64,000 nt of DNA from Chitinophaga filiformis (GTDB lineage Bacteria > Bacteroidota > Bacteroidia > Chitinophagales > Chitinophagaceae), in the NCBI RefSeq assembly GCF_023100805.1, contig NZ_CP095855.1, forward strand, positions 7,357,001 to 7,421,000. Direction: 5' to 3'. The notes beneath the pieces are model-generated. The model was not told where the DNA came from. It saw only the letters and a list, made by a program, of their open reading frames with translations, and did no database searches. Within the stretch, counting starts at the first letter, position 1. Every line of letters begins with the position of its first letter. Positions 17,234 to 25,579 of the stretch are shown here, piece by piece. A program made the position numbers and the translations under genes.

Positions 17234-18511
17234 ATGACAACAGGTAAAAAAGTAGCATTTCACACCCTCGGCTGTAAGCTGAATTTTTCAGAAACCTCCT
17301 CCCTGAGCAGGCTGCTGGAACAGGATGGATTTGTGAAGACGGATTTCGAGGAACAGGCCGATGTATATGTGATCAATACCTGCTCTGTTACCGACAATGC
17401 GGACAAGGAATGCCGGCACCTGGTGCGCCGCATCCAGCGCAGGGCCCCTGAAAGCATGATCGTCATCACCGGCTGCTATGCGCAGCTGAAACCGAAGGAG
17501 ATCGCTGAAATTGAAGGAGTTGACCTGGTATTGGGCGCTGCAGAGAAGTTCAATATCGTGGACCATCTGAAAACGCTCACCAAAGGCGATAGTGCAAAGA
17601 TCTGCTCCTGCGATATCGAAGATGTGAACACTTTCCATGCATCTTATTCACTGAACGACCGTACCCGTACCTTCCTGAAGGTACAGGATGGCTGTGATTA
17701 TACCTGCTCTTTCTGTACCATTCCCATGGCGCGTGGTAAAAGCCGCAGCGACAGTGTGGCCAGTGTGGTGCAGCACGCGCATTCCCTGGCAGCTACCGGC
17801 GTGAAAGAGATCGTGCTGACCGGTATCAACCTGGGAGACTTTGGCAAGGGCCTGGAAGGCGGTAAAAAAAGAGAAGAAACCTTTTTTGAGCTGATTCAGG
17901 AACTGGATAAAGTAGACGGTATAGAACGTTACCGCATCTCTTCCATAGAACCTAACCTGCTAAGTAATGAGATCATTGAATTTGTAGCCAACAGCAAAAA
18001 GTTCATGCCTCATTTCCATATACCCCTGCAGAGCGGCAGTAATGAGATACTGGGCCTGATGCGCCGCCGTTACCGCCGGGAACTATATGCCGAAAAGGTT
18101 GCCCTGATCAAACAGTTCATGCCGCATTGCGCTATCGGCGTAGATGTCATAGTAGGCTTCCCGGCAGAATCTGATGCACATTTCCAGGAAACCTACGATT
18201 TCCTGCATTCCTTAGACGTTAGTTATCTCCATGTGTTCACCTATTCTGAACGCGCCAATACCGCCGCGCTTGATATTACACCGGTGGTACCTGTGCACGT
18301 AAGGAATGAACGCAATAAGATGCTCCGTAACCTGAGCCATAAGAAACAACAGTATTTCAATGAACAGCATATCGGCGAAACAAGGAAAGTACTGTTTGAA
18401 AAACATGGCAAGGATGGTATGATGGAAGGATATACCGACAACTACATTAAGGTAACAACACCTTACCGTCAGGAATGGACGAACCAGCTGATAGAATGGG
18501 AATTGAAATAG
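17234..18511 (+). CDS. mtaB: tRNA t6A37 methylthiotransferase MtaB
   Basis: MtaB is a radical-SAM enzyme that turns t6A at position 37 of tRNAs into ms2t6A. The 425 residues carry the UPF0004 domain with three cysteines (HTLGCKLNFSE, INTCSVTD, VITGCYAQ), then the radical-SAM CxxxCxxC motif in DGCDYTCSFCTIPMARG, then the TRAM-like C-terminus (YTDNYIKVTTPY). A TACCTTTG (-7 type) element at 17218-17225 lies only eight bases from the ATG, so the transcript may be nearly leaderless if that promoter is used. It ends just upstream of two tRNA genes, which suits its RNA role but is probably coincidence. Confidence 0.95.
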   Translation: MTTGKKVAFHTLGCKLNFSETSSLSRLLEQDGFVKTDFEEQADVYVINTCSVTDNADKECRHLVRRIQRRAPESMIVITGCYAQLKPKEIAEIEGVDLVLGAAEKFNIVDHLKTLTKGDSAKICSCDIEDVNTFHASYSLNDRTRTFLKVQDGCDYTCSFCTIPMARGKSRSDSVASVVQHAHSLAATGVKEIVLTGINLGDFGKGLEGGKKREETFFELIQELDKVDGIERYRISSIEPNLLSNEIIEFVANSKKFMPHFHIPLQSGSNEILGLMRRRYRRELYAEKVALIKQFMPHCAIGVDVIVGFPAESDAHFQETYDFLHSLDVSYLHVFTYSERANTAALDITPVVPVHVRNERNKMLRNLSHKKQQYFNEQHIGETRKVLFEKHGKDGMMEGYTDNYIKVTTPYRQEWTNQLIEWELK

Positions 18512-18626
18512 TGTGTTGTAATTATCCGTGAATAATTTTAATCGTCTCAAACACTTTATAGCAAAGCATTTGAGAACATCATAAGTTTAGAAGGCACTTA
18601 CTTTTTTCAAAATCTTCTCAAAAAAA

Positions 18627-18657
18627 TTTGGCAGAATAAAAATAGTTTATACCTTTG
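18627..18657 (+). promoter_or_regulatory. Bacteroidota-type promoter for the tRNA-Val pair
   Basis: TTTG at 18627-18630 and TACCTTTG at 18650-18657 are separated by 19 bases. This is the known -33/-7 consensus of the main Bacteroidota sigma factor. The first tRNA begins 45 bases downstream. Confidence 0.85.
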
Positions 18658-18702
18658 CAATCCCATCAGACGAAAGGCCTGACGGTAACGAAGAAAAAAA
18701 GA

Positions 18703-18777
18703 GGGAGTTTAGCTCAGCTGGTTCAGAGCATCTGCCTTACAAGCAGAGGGTCGATGGTTCGAATCCGTCAACTCCCA
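18703..18777 (+). tRNA. tRNA-Val (anticodon TAC), copy 1
   Basis: The cloverleaf can be drawn by hand. Acceptor GGGAGTT pairs with AACTCCC; the D stem is GCTC/GAGC; anticodon stem TCTGC/GCAGA encloses loop CTTACAA with anticodon TAC; the T arm is GATGG-TTCGAAT-CCGTC. The discriminator is A and CCA is not encoded. The gene is 75 bases long. It reads GUA and by wobble other valine codons. Confidence 0.97.
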
Positions 18778-18810
18778 CTCTTTAAATTTTTCACTGATTT
18801 TTTTCTTCAA

Positions 18811-18885
18811 GGGAGTTTAGCTCAGCTGGTTCAGAGCATCTGCCTTACAAGCAGAGGGTCGATGGTTCGAATCCGTCAACTCCCA
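18811..18885 (+). tRNA. tRNA-Val (anticodon TAC), copy 2
   Basis: The 75 bases are identical to the first copy and begin 33 bases after its end. The spacer is AT-rich with no promoter of its own, so the two are probably one transcript ending at the terminator at 18894. Confidence 0.97.
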
Positions 18886-18893
18886 CCTATTAA

Positions 18894-18923
18894 AGGTCCA
18901 TCTAAACAGATGGGCCTTTTTTT
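18894..18923 (+). terminator. Intrinsic terminator of the tRNA-Val operon
   Basis: AGGTCCATC (18894-18902) pairs with GATGGGCCT (18909-18917), one G-T wobble, six-base loop, then a run of seven T. Confidence 0.9.
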
Positions 18924-18925
18924 AT

Positions 18926-18960
18926 GCGCGGATCCCGGGCTTACACACCGCGCTACAAAC
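18926..18960. repeat. Palindrome with the same GCTACAAAC flank as the 11.4 kb element
   Basis: GCGCGG (18926-18931) and CCGCGC (18948-18953) can pair around ATCCCGGGCTTACACA, itself holding CCCGGG. The bases GCTACAAAC follow at 18952-18960, as they follow the palindrome at 11431-11451. This suggests a family of short intergenic repeats. Confidence 0.45.
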
Positions 18961-19069
18961 AAGACCTATTCACTTTATTATTTCCACCCCCTTTTTTTCA
19001 GAATTTCCCCCTCCCCGCGATCCGGAATACCCGGTAATTTTAAGTATTAACGATTAAAATCCACTTGTT

Positions 19070-20110
19070 ATGAAAAAATTACTGAATGTCCTGTACATAT
19101 CAGGGTGTATCCTGATTTCGGGTAGCTGCACTAAAACAAATAATCAGATCATTGAAACGCCCGACAACACCGGTACAAACGTGGTCTCCACTGAATCTGT
19201 AGGCGCAGCAGGTATCTCCGGATTAAACTGGGCCGATGGAAGAGATAATTTTGTAGATGGCTGGGTGATCCCCTCTGGTTTAACGGCCAGTGACAACTAT
19301 AGTACGGTAGTTGCCAAAACAGATGCCATTCTTAACGGTTTTTCGAACGCTGTGAATGGCGTAAACACCATACGTATTCCGGTTAATCCTCCTTCTGTAG
19401 CCGAAAGTTGGTGGGGAAGTTATACGGGGGCTATTGATAAAGCCACCAGTAAAGGCTGGAAAGTTATTATCGCCTGCTGGGAAAGCGCTTCCTCGAAGGA
19501 TGGTAAAATTGATAACACCACCGACTTCTGGAATATGTGGACCACCATTGTAAATAAATACCAGGGTAACGGGAACGTATATTTTGAGCCGTTCAATGAA
19601 CCACATGGATATACGCTGAGCCAATTGACAGGTATATATGCACAGTTCCTTTCAAATTTCCCTAATGTTCCCAAAGGTAGGATCATATTGGATGGCCAGG
19701 GTTATTCTGAAAATGTTACCGGTGTCGGTGCTGATAGCCGCTTCAACAGTTGTTTGCTGGGGCTTCATAACTATGCTTACTGGGCTACCCATAGTGCCGC
19801 CGACTGGAGGACTGACTGGAGGAACCGTATAGGCAGTTATGGAAGCCGCACGGTCATCACTGAATTCGGCGCCACTATGAATTCAGGTAAAGATTACCAG
19901 AATGGTCCACAATCTGATAATGAAATTGCCTATATCGTTTCAACCAGCGACGTTTGCAGGAACGATAGAATTGCAAGCGTTTACTGGCCAGGTTTGCGCG
20001 ACAACGATTCTTACAGCCTGTTAAATCGTGGAGGCAGTGGTACCAATATTACTATTTCTACAGTGAACTCCTCCGGCGTTTTCAGGTTGCGTTACGGTTG
20101 GGGGTTATAA
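19070..20110 (+). CDS. Glycoside hydrolase family 5 lipoprotein (cellulase/mannanase-like)
   Basis: The 346-residue protein has a lipoprotein signal (LYISGCILISGSC, lipid attachment likely at Cys20). It then shows a single GH5-like TIM-barrel domain: NTIRIPVNPP (strand with the conserved Arg), KGWKVIIACWESA, and YFEPFNEPHG with the acid/base Glu177 in the Asn-Glu-Pro motif. GLHNYAYWA and TVITEFGATM, with the nucleophile Glu265, follow. It should cut beta-1,4-glucan, mannan or a related polymer at the cell surface; substrate cannot be told from sequence. No carbohydrate-binding module or T9SS tail is present. It is a single gene followed by a good terminator. Confidence 0.9.
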   Translation: MKKLLNVLYISGCILISGSCTKTNNQIIETPDNTGTNVVSTESVGAAGISGLNWADGRDNFVDGWVIPSGLTASDNYSTVVAKTDAILNGFSNAVNGVNTIRIPVNPPSVAESWWGSYTGAIDKATSKGWKVIIACWESASSKDGKIDNTTDFWNMWTTIVNKYQGNGNVYFEPFNEPHGYTLSQLTGIYAQFLSNFPNVPKGRIILDGQGYSENVTGVGADSRFNSCLLGLHNYAYWATHSAADWRTDWRNRIGSYGSRTVITEFGATMNSGKDYQNGPQSDNEIAYIVSTSDVCRNDRIASVYWPGLRDNDSYSLLNRGGSGTNITISTVNSSGVFRLRYGWGL

Positions 20111-20172
20111 TTGGCTGGAACGCCCCCCATACGGCTTTCACTTAAACAGACATAAATTTTCCGCTGAAGAAT

Positions 20173-20213
20173 AAGCCACAGATACCGATGATCTGTGGCT
20201 TACCTTGTTTTTC
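20173..20213 (+). terminator. Intrinsic terminator after the GH5 gene
   Basis: AAGCCACAGAT (20173-20183) pairs perfectly with ATCTGTGGCTT (20191-20201), seven-base loop, then ACCTTGTTTTTC. It lies 62 bases past the GH5 stop and just before the end of the convergent glycosyltransferase gene. Confidence 0.75.
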
Positions 20214-20233
20214 ATTTATGGCTACATGAGGTC

Positions 20234-21565
20234 TTATTGTGGTATGGCCCTGGCAGCATGTGCCTTTATCAGCCCGGCAACATAACCCGCACTCGTCTCT
20301 ATCGCATCGTAGGTATTTATTTCGTCGGCCAGCCGTGATATGTGCGCTTTGTAACTGCTGTCCGCAAGTATCTTATTCACAGCTTCTTTCACCTGTTCCG
20401 GCCTAGGCGTATCAGTAGCCAGGTTAAGGCCCAGTTTAAAGTAGCCTATGCGCGCGCATATTTCACTCTTTCCTTCATGTATACCTGCAGCCACCATCGG
20501 TAATTTGTTCTTAATGCTCAACAGTGTACCGCCATAGCCTCCATTTGTAACATAAACACTGGCATAAGGCATGATCTCATCGAATGGGATATAATCCTCC
20601 ACAATGATGTTATCGTGCGGATATTGCGCCCGTAATGCAGCCGTTTGATTATTGGCGGTCGCAGTCACCACCAGTACGTCAGACCCCTTAAAGGCGTCCA
20701 GTGCCGGGATGATCAGTTTATTGACATCTTTCTCTACAGTTCCCTGAGTCAGTAATATTACTTTCTTATATTTTTTCAGACGCTCATCAAACCACGGTGT
20801 TTGTCTTTTCTCTGCATATGCCATCAGTGCACCTACGAAACGAACATTCTTTCCCATGTCACTACGCTCATATTCGAAAGAAGGGGTTCCTATCTGAAGA
20901 TACAGAGACGCTTCCCGTATCAGCAGATCAAAAAGGAAACTTTTTTTGTGAGGAACCTTGTGGCTGTTCAGAATATCGTCATAAATGTCGGTTGACTTTT
21001 TGAATACTACTGTTGTCATCAGCTCGTGCAGCTCTGCATATTTCGCTTTTTCAGCCTCATTGGTGGCAGGCGGCAGTGCCATACCATACGGTGCGAGATC
21101 AACAGAATTCTCTGCCAGGGGCACGATGCCGATGGATAGCACAGGAATGTTCAAACCCGATTTTACCAATGGGATGGCGGTAAATACCGAGTCTGCAATC
21201 ATAATATCAAAAGGGAAAGACTGATAAATGTCCCTGATATCTTCGTAGTACTCAGGCGCTCTTTTAGCGAAGACCTCTATCATATCAAAGTCCAGCTTTG
21301 CCGCAGGATCTTCGATCAATGCCCTTTGAGGCAATGTAGTACCGAGATTTTCCTGGTTTATATCCTGTGCTTTTACAAAAGGATAATGCTGAATACCCAG
21401 TTTCTCCAGTTTCTTTGTAAAGAGAGGGGAAGCATACCACCTTACATCACAGCCGGATGCCTGTAAATATTTTGCCAGTCCGGTCAGCGGGTTAAAATGT
21501 CCGTCGGCAGGCACCGTTCCAAAAAGGATCTTTTTACCTTTCAAATGTTGGTTGTGGTTTGTCAT
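20234..21565 (-). CDS. GT1-family glycosyltransferase (MGT/UGT-like)
   Basis: I place the start at ATG 21565 (MTNHNQHLKGKKILFGTVPADGHFNPLTGLAKYL), which puts the family motif near the N-terminus; an in-frame GTG at 21613 would add 16 residues. The product has 443 residues with two Rossmann-like halves. The C-terminal half shows KVILLTQGTVEKD, IIVEDYIPFDEIMPYASVYVTNGGYGG and MVAAGIHEGKSEICARIGYFKLG. The usual His of the donor-binding HGG motif is replaced by Asn (TNGGYGG). Members glycosylate macrolides, flavonoids or other small molecules, often in self-protection or detoxification; the acceptor here is unknown. It is a single gene with no biosynthetic cluster around it. Confidence 0.88.
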   Translation of the reverse strand: MTNHNQHLKGKKILFGTVPADGHFNPLTGLAKYLQASGCDVRWYASPLFTKKLEKLGIQHYPFVKAQDINQENLGTTLPQRALIEDPAAKLDFDMIEVFAKRAPEYYEDIRDIYQSFPFDIMIADSVFTAIPLVKSGLNIPVLSIGIVPLAENSVDLAPYGMALPPATNEAEKAKYAELHELMTTVVFKKSTDIYDDILNSHKVPHKKSFLFDLLIREASLYLQIGTPSFEYERSDMGKNVRFVGALMAYAEKRQTPWFDERLKKYKKVILLTQGTVEKDVNKLIIPALDAFKGSDVLVVTATANNQTAALRAQYPHDNIIVEDYIPFDEIMPYASVYVTNGGYGGTLLSIKNKLPMVAAGIHEGKSEICARIGYFKLGLNLATDTPRPEQVKEAVNKILADSSYKAHISRLADEINTYDAIETSAGYVAGLIKAHAARAIPQ

Positions 21566-22196
21566 TACTGAAATGTTGTTTAAATGTTGCTGATTATTGA
21601 GGTTTGTGATCACATAGACCCGACAGTCATGTTTTGTTCCAATGTCCTGTTTTGAGGAAAAGGTTACGGGGTCAAAGGTATGGCTGCTGCTGTGAAGCGT
21701 TTATCCCCGAATCCGGTCAAAAGGCATCCCCTATTCAGACCAGCGCCACTGTCTCAGGGCAGATCTTACTACTTATGCGAACACGCTTACAATGCATTAC
21801 TAAATGCGATGATGCTGAAAAAGTAGTCAGGCAAATCGAAGCTTCTTTTACTATCCGGAATAAAGCAATGCCGGAGACTATCATACAATGGTGGTCGCTT
21901 AACTGTTACAGGCAACACAGGGATACGTGATTGCAGCAGGCATTCAACGGGAATGGAGAGATAACAGTCGTTGTTGCGCATAGAGGTGCTGTTACAGCCC
22001 CTGACCTGATCTTCAGCTGAAACCGACCCAGGCAACAGTCCTGATGAGGAACTGGCAGTGTTCCTGAAAGTGCCCGGGCGATCAGGCACAGGAGTATGCA
22101 GTCCATCTGTCATGGACCATAACGTTATTATAGTTGCTTTTGAGATCCGGATGCACAATAGATAATAGTTCATTCGCCTCGAAAGGATGCCCTGCA
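21566..22196. other. Gene-poor stretch with no recognised feature
   Basis: About 630 bases between the start of the glycosyltransferase gene and the end of the antiporter gene. Short frames exist on both strands (up to 136 codons) but none has a family signature, convincing start context or coherent composition. It may hold decayed sequence. No hairpin with a T-run was seen. Confidence 0.4.
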
Positions 22197-24353
22197 CTAT
22201 TTCTTTCCCCTCAGGATGCGTTTCACGGCTTTACCCAGCTTGTTCAGATTGGCCAGCTGTTCCTGGATAGGCGCCAGCGTAAGGTCTTCAGGTTGCACGC
22301 CTGCTTCTATGTAATCCATCTCTGTTTGTTCAGGATAGATCAGTACAATATTATTGGCGGGGAAATGTTTGTTCAAACGGCCCGGCATACCATCCAGGTA
22401 AGGATGATGAGAGAGCGTTCCTTTACGGGCGGCTACCACCATGAGGAGATCATTTTTGGTGATGTCCTTTTCAAGCTGCAACAGTTCTTCGATATTGTTG
22501 AACGGCTTAAAGGTGATCTCCAAATTCAGTTTAAACTGTTGCAGATAGGCTTCCACGGCAGCCTGTGTTTTGGCACAGCAACACAGCAATAACCTCGCTC
22601 CTATCTGTTTACTGAGCAGGAAAACCTTCTGTATATAGTGCAGGAAGCCTGCTTCGTATTCCGCATTCTTAGGCATGACCAATACCAGTTTACGGGTAGC
22701 GTTGAGCGGATAATGGAAATCGCATACATAGATGTTCTCCCACACGCTCTGCAATACGTTGTCGAGCGTTGTACCGAAGATAGATCCGAAGAGACGCTCC
22801 GTTGTAGTGCTCTTATCCGGCCAGCCCAGTACCACGTCTGTGATCATCAGTTCTTTTGCTGCACGTGCAATACCATCAGAAACGTTGAGGTCAACACGCG
22901 TCACGGCCCGTACTTTACTTTCTGTAGCCCCCGCATACATAACAGCAGCCTCCATGATCTTGCCGGTAAGCGCAACCTTCTGTTTAGCCTCATCATCATC
23001 CTGTACTACTGCCAGCGGGTAAATAGGCGTACTGGCATCGGGATCCTTGATCATCAGGGCAAAATCAAGTAAGGCTTCCATATGTCCCTGGCGGGAAATG
23101 GGCACCAGCACTCTCTCCGGCATCTCTTCTTCTACAGGTTTCCGCTCAGCTTCTACAATAGCCAGTTTACGGCCTGCGCTTTCTGTTACGAAAGAGCTGG
23201 TCAGACAGGTCACCAGGATTAACACTACGGTACCATTCAGCACATTCTCATTGATGATACCCATGTTGAAACCTATCAATATCACCGCGATCGTAGCTGC
23301 GGCGTGTGAAGCACTCAACCCGAATATGACGTTTCGTTGTGTAGGCGTATAACCGAATGAAACCTGTGTGAAAAATGCTGCGCACCATTTGCTGACAAGC
23401 GCCATAGCGGTCAGCACACCAGCTATCATCAGGGCTTCGGGACCTTTGAGCAATACCCGCAGGTCTACCAGCATGCCCACGCTGATCAGGAAGAAGGGTA
23501 TGAACAGGGCATTACCTGTAAACTCTATCCTGTTCATCAGCGGAGAAGTATGTGGTATCAGCTGGTTCAGTGCAAGCCCCGCCAGGAATGCGCCGATGAT
23601 GCCTTCCACACCTGCCAGTTCGGCCAGGAAGGCTGCCAGGAATACCAGCGCCAATACGAAGATGAAGTGAGATGTTTTGTCGTCTTTGATCTTTTTGAAG
23701 AACCATCGTCCTACCAGCGGAAATATCCACAGTATGATAGCGCCAAATACGATGAGCGATACAGACAGCCGCACCCAGAAATGGGTGTTCAGGTTACCTG
23801 CCGCTGCGCCGGTAATGATGGCCAGTATCACCAGCACAGCCGTATCAGTGATGATGGTACCTCCTACCGCAACAGTAACCGCTTCATTTTTAGTGATGCC
23901 GAGACGGCTGGCCAGCGGGTATGCTACCAGCGTATGTGTGGCAAACATGCTGGATACCAGCAAAGTAGCCATGAAATTGAACTGCAACAGATAGGTGCAG
24001 ACAAAATATCCTAAGACAAGTGGAATAAAAAAGGTAAATGCCCCGAAAATGAGACTGCGGTTACGGTTCTTCCTGAACTCTGTCATGTCCAGCTCCAGGC
24101 CGGCAAGGAACATAATATAAAGTAACCCGGCCTTTCCAAACAGGTCAATACTCCCCTTCTCAATGATCTTGAACCCATGATCGCCTATTGCCATTCCCGC
24201 CAGTATCAGCCCTATAATACTCGGAATACGGAACTTACGGAGTATGATAGGAGCTAACAGGATGATAAACAATACCAAAGAGAAAATCGGAACCGGATCT
24301 TTTAATGGTAAGCTAATATCCATCAACAATTTAATGCCGTTCAATACATTCAT
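22197..24353 (-). CDS. Kef-type cation/proton antiporter (CPA2) with C-terminal Usp-like region
   Basis: The 718-residue protein has about 12 membrane segments in residues 20-400. These include IPSIIGLILAGMAIGDHGF, GLLYIMFLAGLELDM, TLVAYPLASRLGITKNEAVTVAVGGT and GVEGIIGAFLAGLALNQLIP, typical of the Na/H exchanger family PF00999. The C-terminal 300 residues are soluble and resemble universal-stress-type domains (MPERVLVPISRQGHMEALLDFAL, later DLLMVVAARKGTLSHHPYLDG). No RCK/TrkA-N NAD domain is seen, so gating differs from E. coli KefB/C. It probably exchanges K+ or Na+ for protons. It is a single gene with an AT-rich upstream region shared with the divergent clpS. Confidence 0.9.
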   Translation of the reverse strand: MNVLNGIKLLMDISLPLKDPVPIFSLVLFIILLAPIILRKFRIPSIIGLILAGMAIGDHGFKIIEKGSIDLFGKAGLLYIMFLAGLELDMTEFRKNRNRSLIFGAFTFFIPLVLGYFVCTYLLQFNFMATLLVSSMFATHTLVAYPLASRLGITKNEAVTVAVGGTIITDTAVLVILAIITGAAAGNLNTHFWVRLSVSLIVFGAIILWIFPLVGRWFFKKIKDDKTSHFIFVLALVFLAAFLAELAGVEGIIGAFLAGLALNQLIPHTSPLMNRIEFTGNALFIPFFLISVGMLVDLRVLLKGPEALMIAGVLTAMALVSKWCAAFFTQVSFGYTPTQRNVIFGLSASHAAATIAVILIGFNMGIINENVLNGTVVLILVTCLTSSFVTESAGRKLAIVEAERKPVEEEMPERVLVPISRQGHMEALLDFALMIKDPDASTPIYPLAVVQDDDEAKQKVALTGKIMEAAVMYAGATESKVRAVTRVDLNVSDGIARAAKELMITDVVLGWPDKSTTTERLFGSIFGTTLDNVLQSVWENIYVCDFHYPLNATRKLVLVMPKNAEYEAGFLHYIQKVFLLSKQIGARLLLCCCAKTQAAVEAYLQQFKLNLEITFKPFNNIEELLQLEKDITKNDLLMVVAARKGTLSHHPYLDGMPGRLNKHFPANNIVLIYPEQTEMDYIEAGVQPEDLTLAPIQEQLANLNKLGKAVKRILRGKK

Positions 24354-24466
24354 AACCTACGCTTCTAGTGACCACAATAATAATAATTATCGGCCAATGC
24401 CTACCGATTATGTTAAACACATGATTTTCAAATCTATTGCTATAGCCTTAGTTTAAAACTTTCCTA

Positions 24467-24497
24467 TTTAATTTAACGATTATTAGCCGTAGTTTTG
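24467..24497 (+). promoter_or_regulatory. Probable promoter of clpS-aat
   Basis: TTTA at 24467-24470, 19 bases, then TAGTTTTG at 24490-24497. The -7 box matches TAnnTTTG fully and the -33 box in three of four bases. The clpS ATG is 20 bases downstream. Confidence 0.65.
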
Positions 24498-24517
24498 TGT
24501 AAAGTTTTTACCGGATT

Positions 24518-24826
24518 ATGAGCCAGCGTAAGCAAACAGGCACGCAAACAAAAGAATGGGAAGATGTATTGGTGGCTGAGGATGAGCAGTTCCCTTTCAG
24601 CCTCATTGTATGGAATGATGAGGTCAACACCTTTGACTGGGTGATCCAATCGCTGATTGAAGTATGTGATCATTCCCCGGAACAGGCTGAACAATGTGCC
24701 CTGATCATTCACCACAATGGCAAGTATGCCGTAAAGCAGGGTGAATTCTCCGACCTCCGCCCTATGTGCGAAGCCCTGCTCGACAGGGGCATCAGCGCTA
24801 CTCTTGAAGAAGCGGTTGAAAGCTGA
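24518..24826 (+). CDS. clpS: ATP-dependent Clp protease adaptor ClpS
   Basis: ClpS delivers proteins with destabilising N-terminal residues (Leu, Phe, Tyr, Trp) to the ClpA/ClpC-ClpP protease. The 102 residues have the disordered N-tail and the core fold with PFSLIVWNDEVNTFDWVIQSLIEV, the hydrophobic-pocket region around the Asn-Asp pair (WNDEVNTFD), HHNGKYAVKQGEFSDLRPMCEALLDRG and a short C-terminal strand. Its TGA overlaps the ATG of aat by one base, so the two are translationally coupled. The pair covers making and reading of N-degrons. Confidence 0.95.
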   Translation: MSQRKQTGTQTKEWEDVLVAEDEQFPFSLIVWNDEVNTFDWVIQSLIEVCDHSPEQAEQCALIIHHNGKYAVKQGEFSDLRPMCEALLDRGISATLEEAVES

Positions 24827-25470
24827 TGCCGGTATTTCAGCTTACAGACGAGTTAATTTTCCCACCCGTTGATCTGGCGGAGCCGGATGGACTGCTGGCC
24901 TATGGCGGAGATCTGTCGCCCCACAGACTACTGCTGGCCTACAGTGAGGGCATCTTCCCCTGGTATAACGAGCCGCCTGTACTCTGGTGGTGCCCCGATC
25001 CGAGATTCGTATTATTTCCCGATGAACTGAAGATCTCTGCCAGCATGAAACAGGTGCTGAAGAAGGGCGTGTTCACTTTTAGCATCAATAAAGATTTCCG
25101 GGGAGTGATCCGTGGTTGTAAAGAATCGCCCCGGCCCGGTCAGGATGGCACCTGGATCACTGCGGATGTGGAAGAAGCCTATACGGCGCTACATGAAGCC
25201 GGTTATGCACATTCCATAGAATGCTGGCAGCAGGATGAGCTGGTGGGCGGCTTCTACGGCATACAGCTGGGCGATTGTTTCTTTGGTGAGTCCATGTTTG
25301 CCCGCGTCAGCAATGCCTCTAAAGCGGCCTTTATCACCTTTGTAAAATATGCGGCAGAACAGGGCCTGGAAATGATCGATTGCCAGGTATATACTGCACA
25401 CCTGGCCTCACTGGGAGCAAGAATGATATCGCGCGAAGACTTCCTCAGCATCATCAAAAAATCGCAATAA
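24826..25470 (+). CDS. aat: Leucyl/phenylalanyl-tRNA-protein transferase Aat
   Basis: Aat moves Leu or Phe from aminoacyl-tRNA to proteins with N-terminal Lys or Arg, creating N-degrons that ClpS recognises. The 214-residue product shows FPPVDLAEPDGLLAYGGDLSPHRLLLAYSEGIFPWYNE, WWCPDPRFVLFP, GTWITADVEEAYTALHEAGYAHSIECW and VGGFYGIQLGDCFFGESMF, then SNASKAAFITFV, all standard for the family. The ATG lies in the clpS stop codon (TGATG overlap), a direct sign of coupling. Confidence 0.96.
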   Translation: MPVFQLTDELIFPPVDLAEPDGLLAYGGDLSPHRLLLAYSEGIFPWYNEPPVLWWCPDPRFVLFPDELKISASMKQVLKKGVFTFSINKDFRGVIRGCKESPRPGQDGTWITADVEEAYTALHEAGYAHSIECWQQDELVGGFYGIQLGDCFFGESMFARVSNASKAAFITFVKYAAEQGLEMIDCQVYTAHLASLGARMISREDFLSIIKKSQ

Positions 25471-25534
25471 AGAGCGGCTGTAACAAAAGCCAAAAGAGCA
25501 GCACCTCCTCTATCAGGTGCCTAAAATAAAAAGA

Positions 25535-25555
25535 GCCTGCATCATTGATACAGGC
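25535..25555 (-). terminator. Terminator-like hairpin after the 25580-26500 gene
   Basis: GCCTG (25535-25539) pairs with CAGGC (25551-25555) with further inner pairing; on the minus strand it is followed by TCTTTTTATTTT. A second small hairpin, GCACCT/AGGTGC (25501-25520), sits on the aat side. Confidence 0.6.
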
Positions 25556-25579
25556 CCTTCGTTCTTATACTGATCGTAC

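Noticed and set aside
18655..19050. 131-codon plus-strand ORF with an internal repeat
   Set aside because: It reads through both tRNA-Val genes; the repeated peptide is just the two identical tRNAs translated.
21634..22197. Overlapping short ORFs on both strands (98 and 136 codons)
   Set aside because: No recognisable domain or start signals; the frames overlap each other and neither has a convincing composition.
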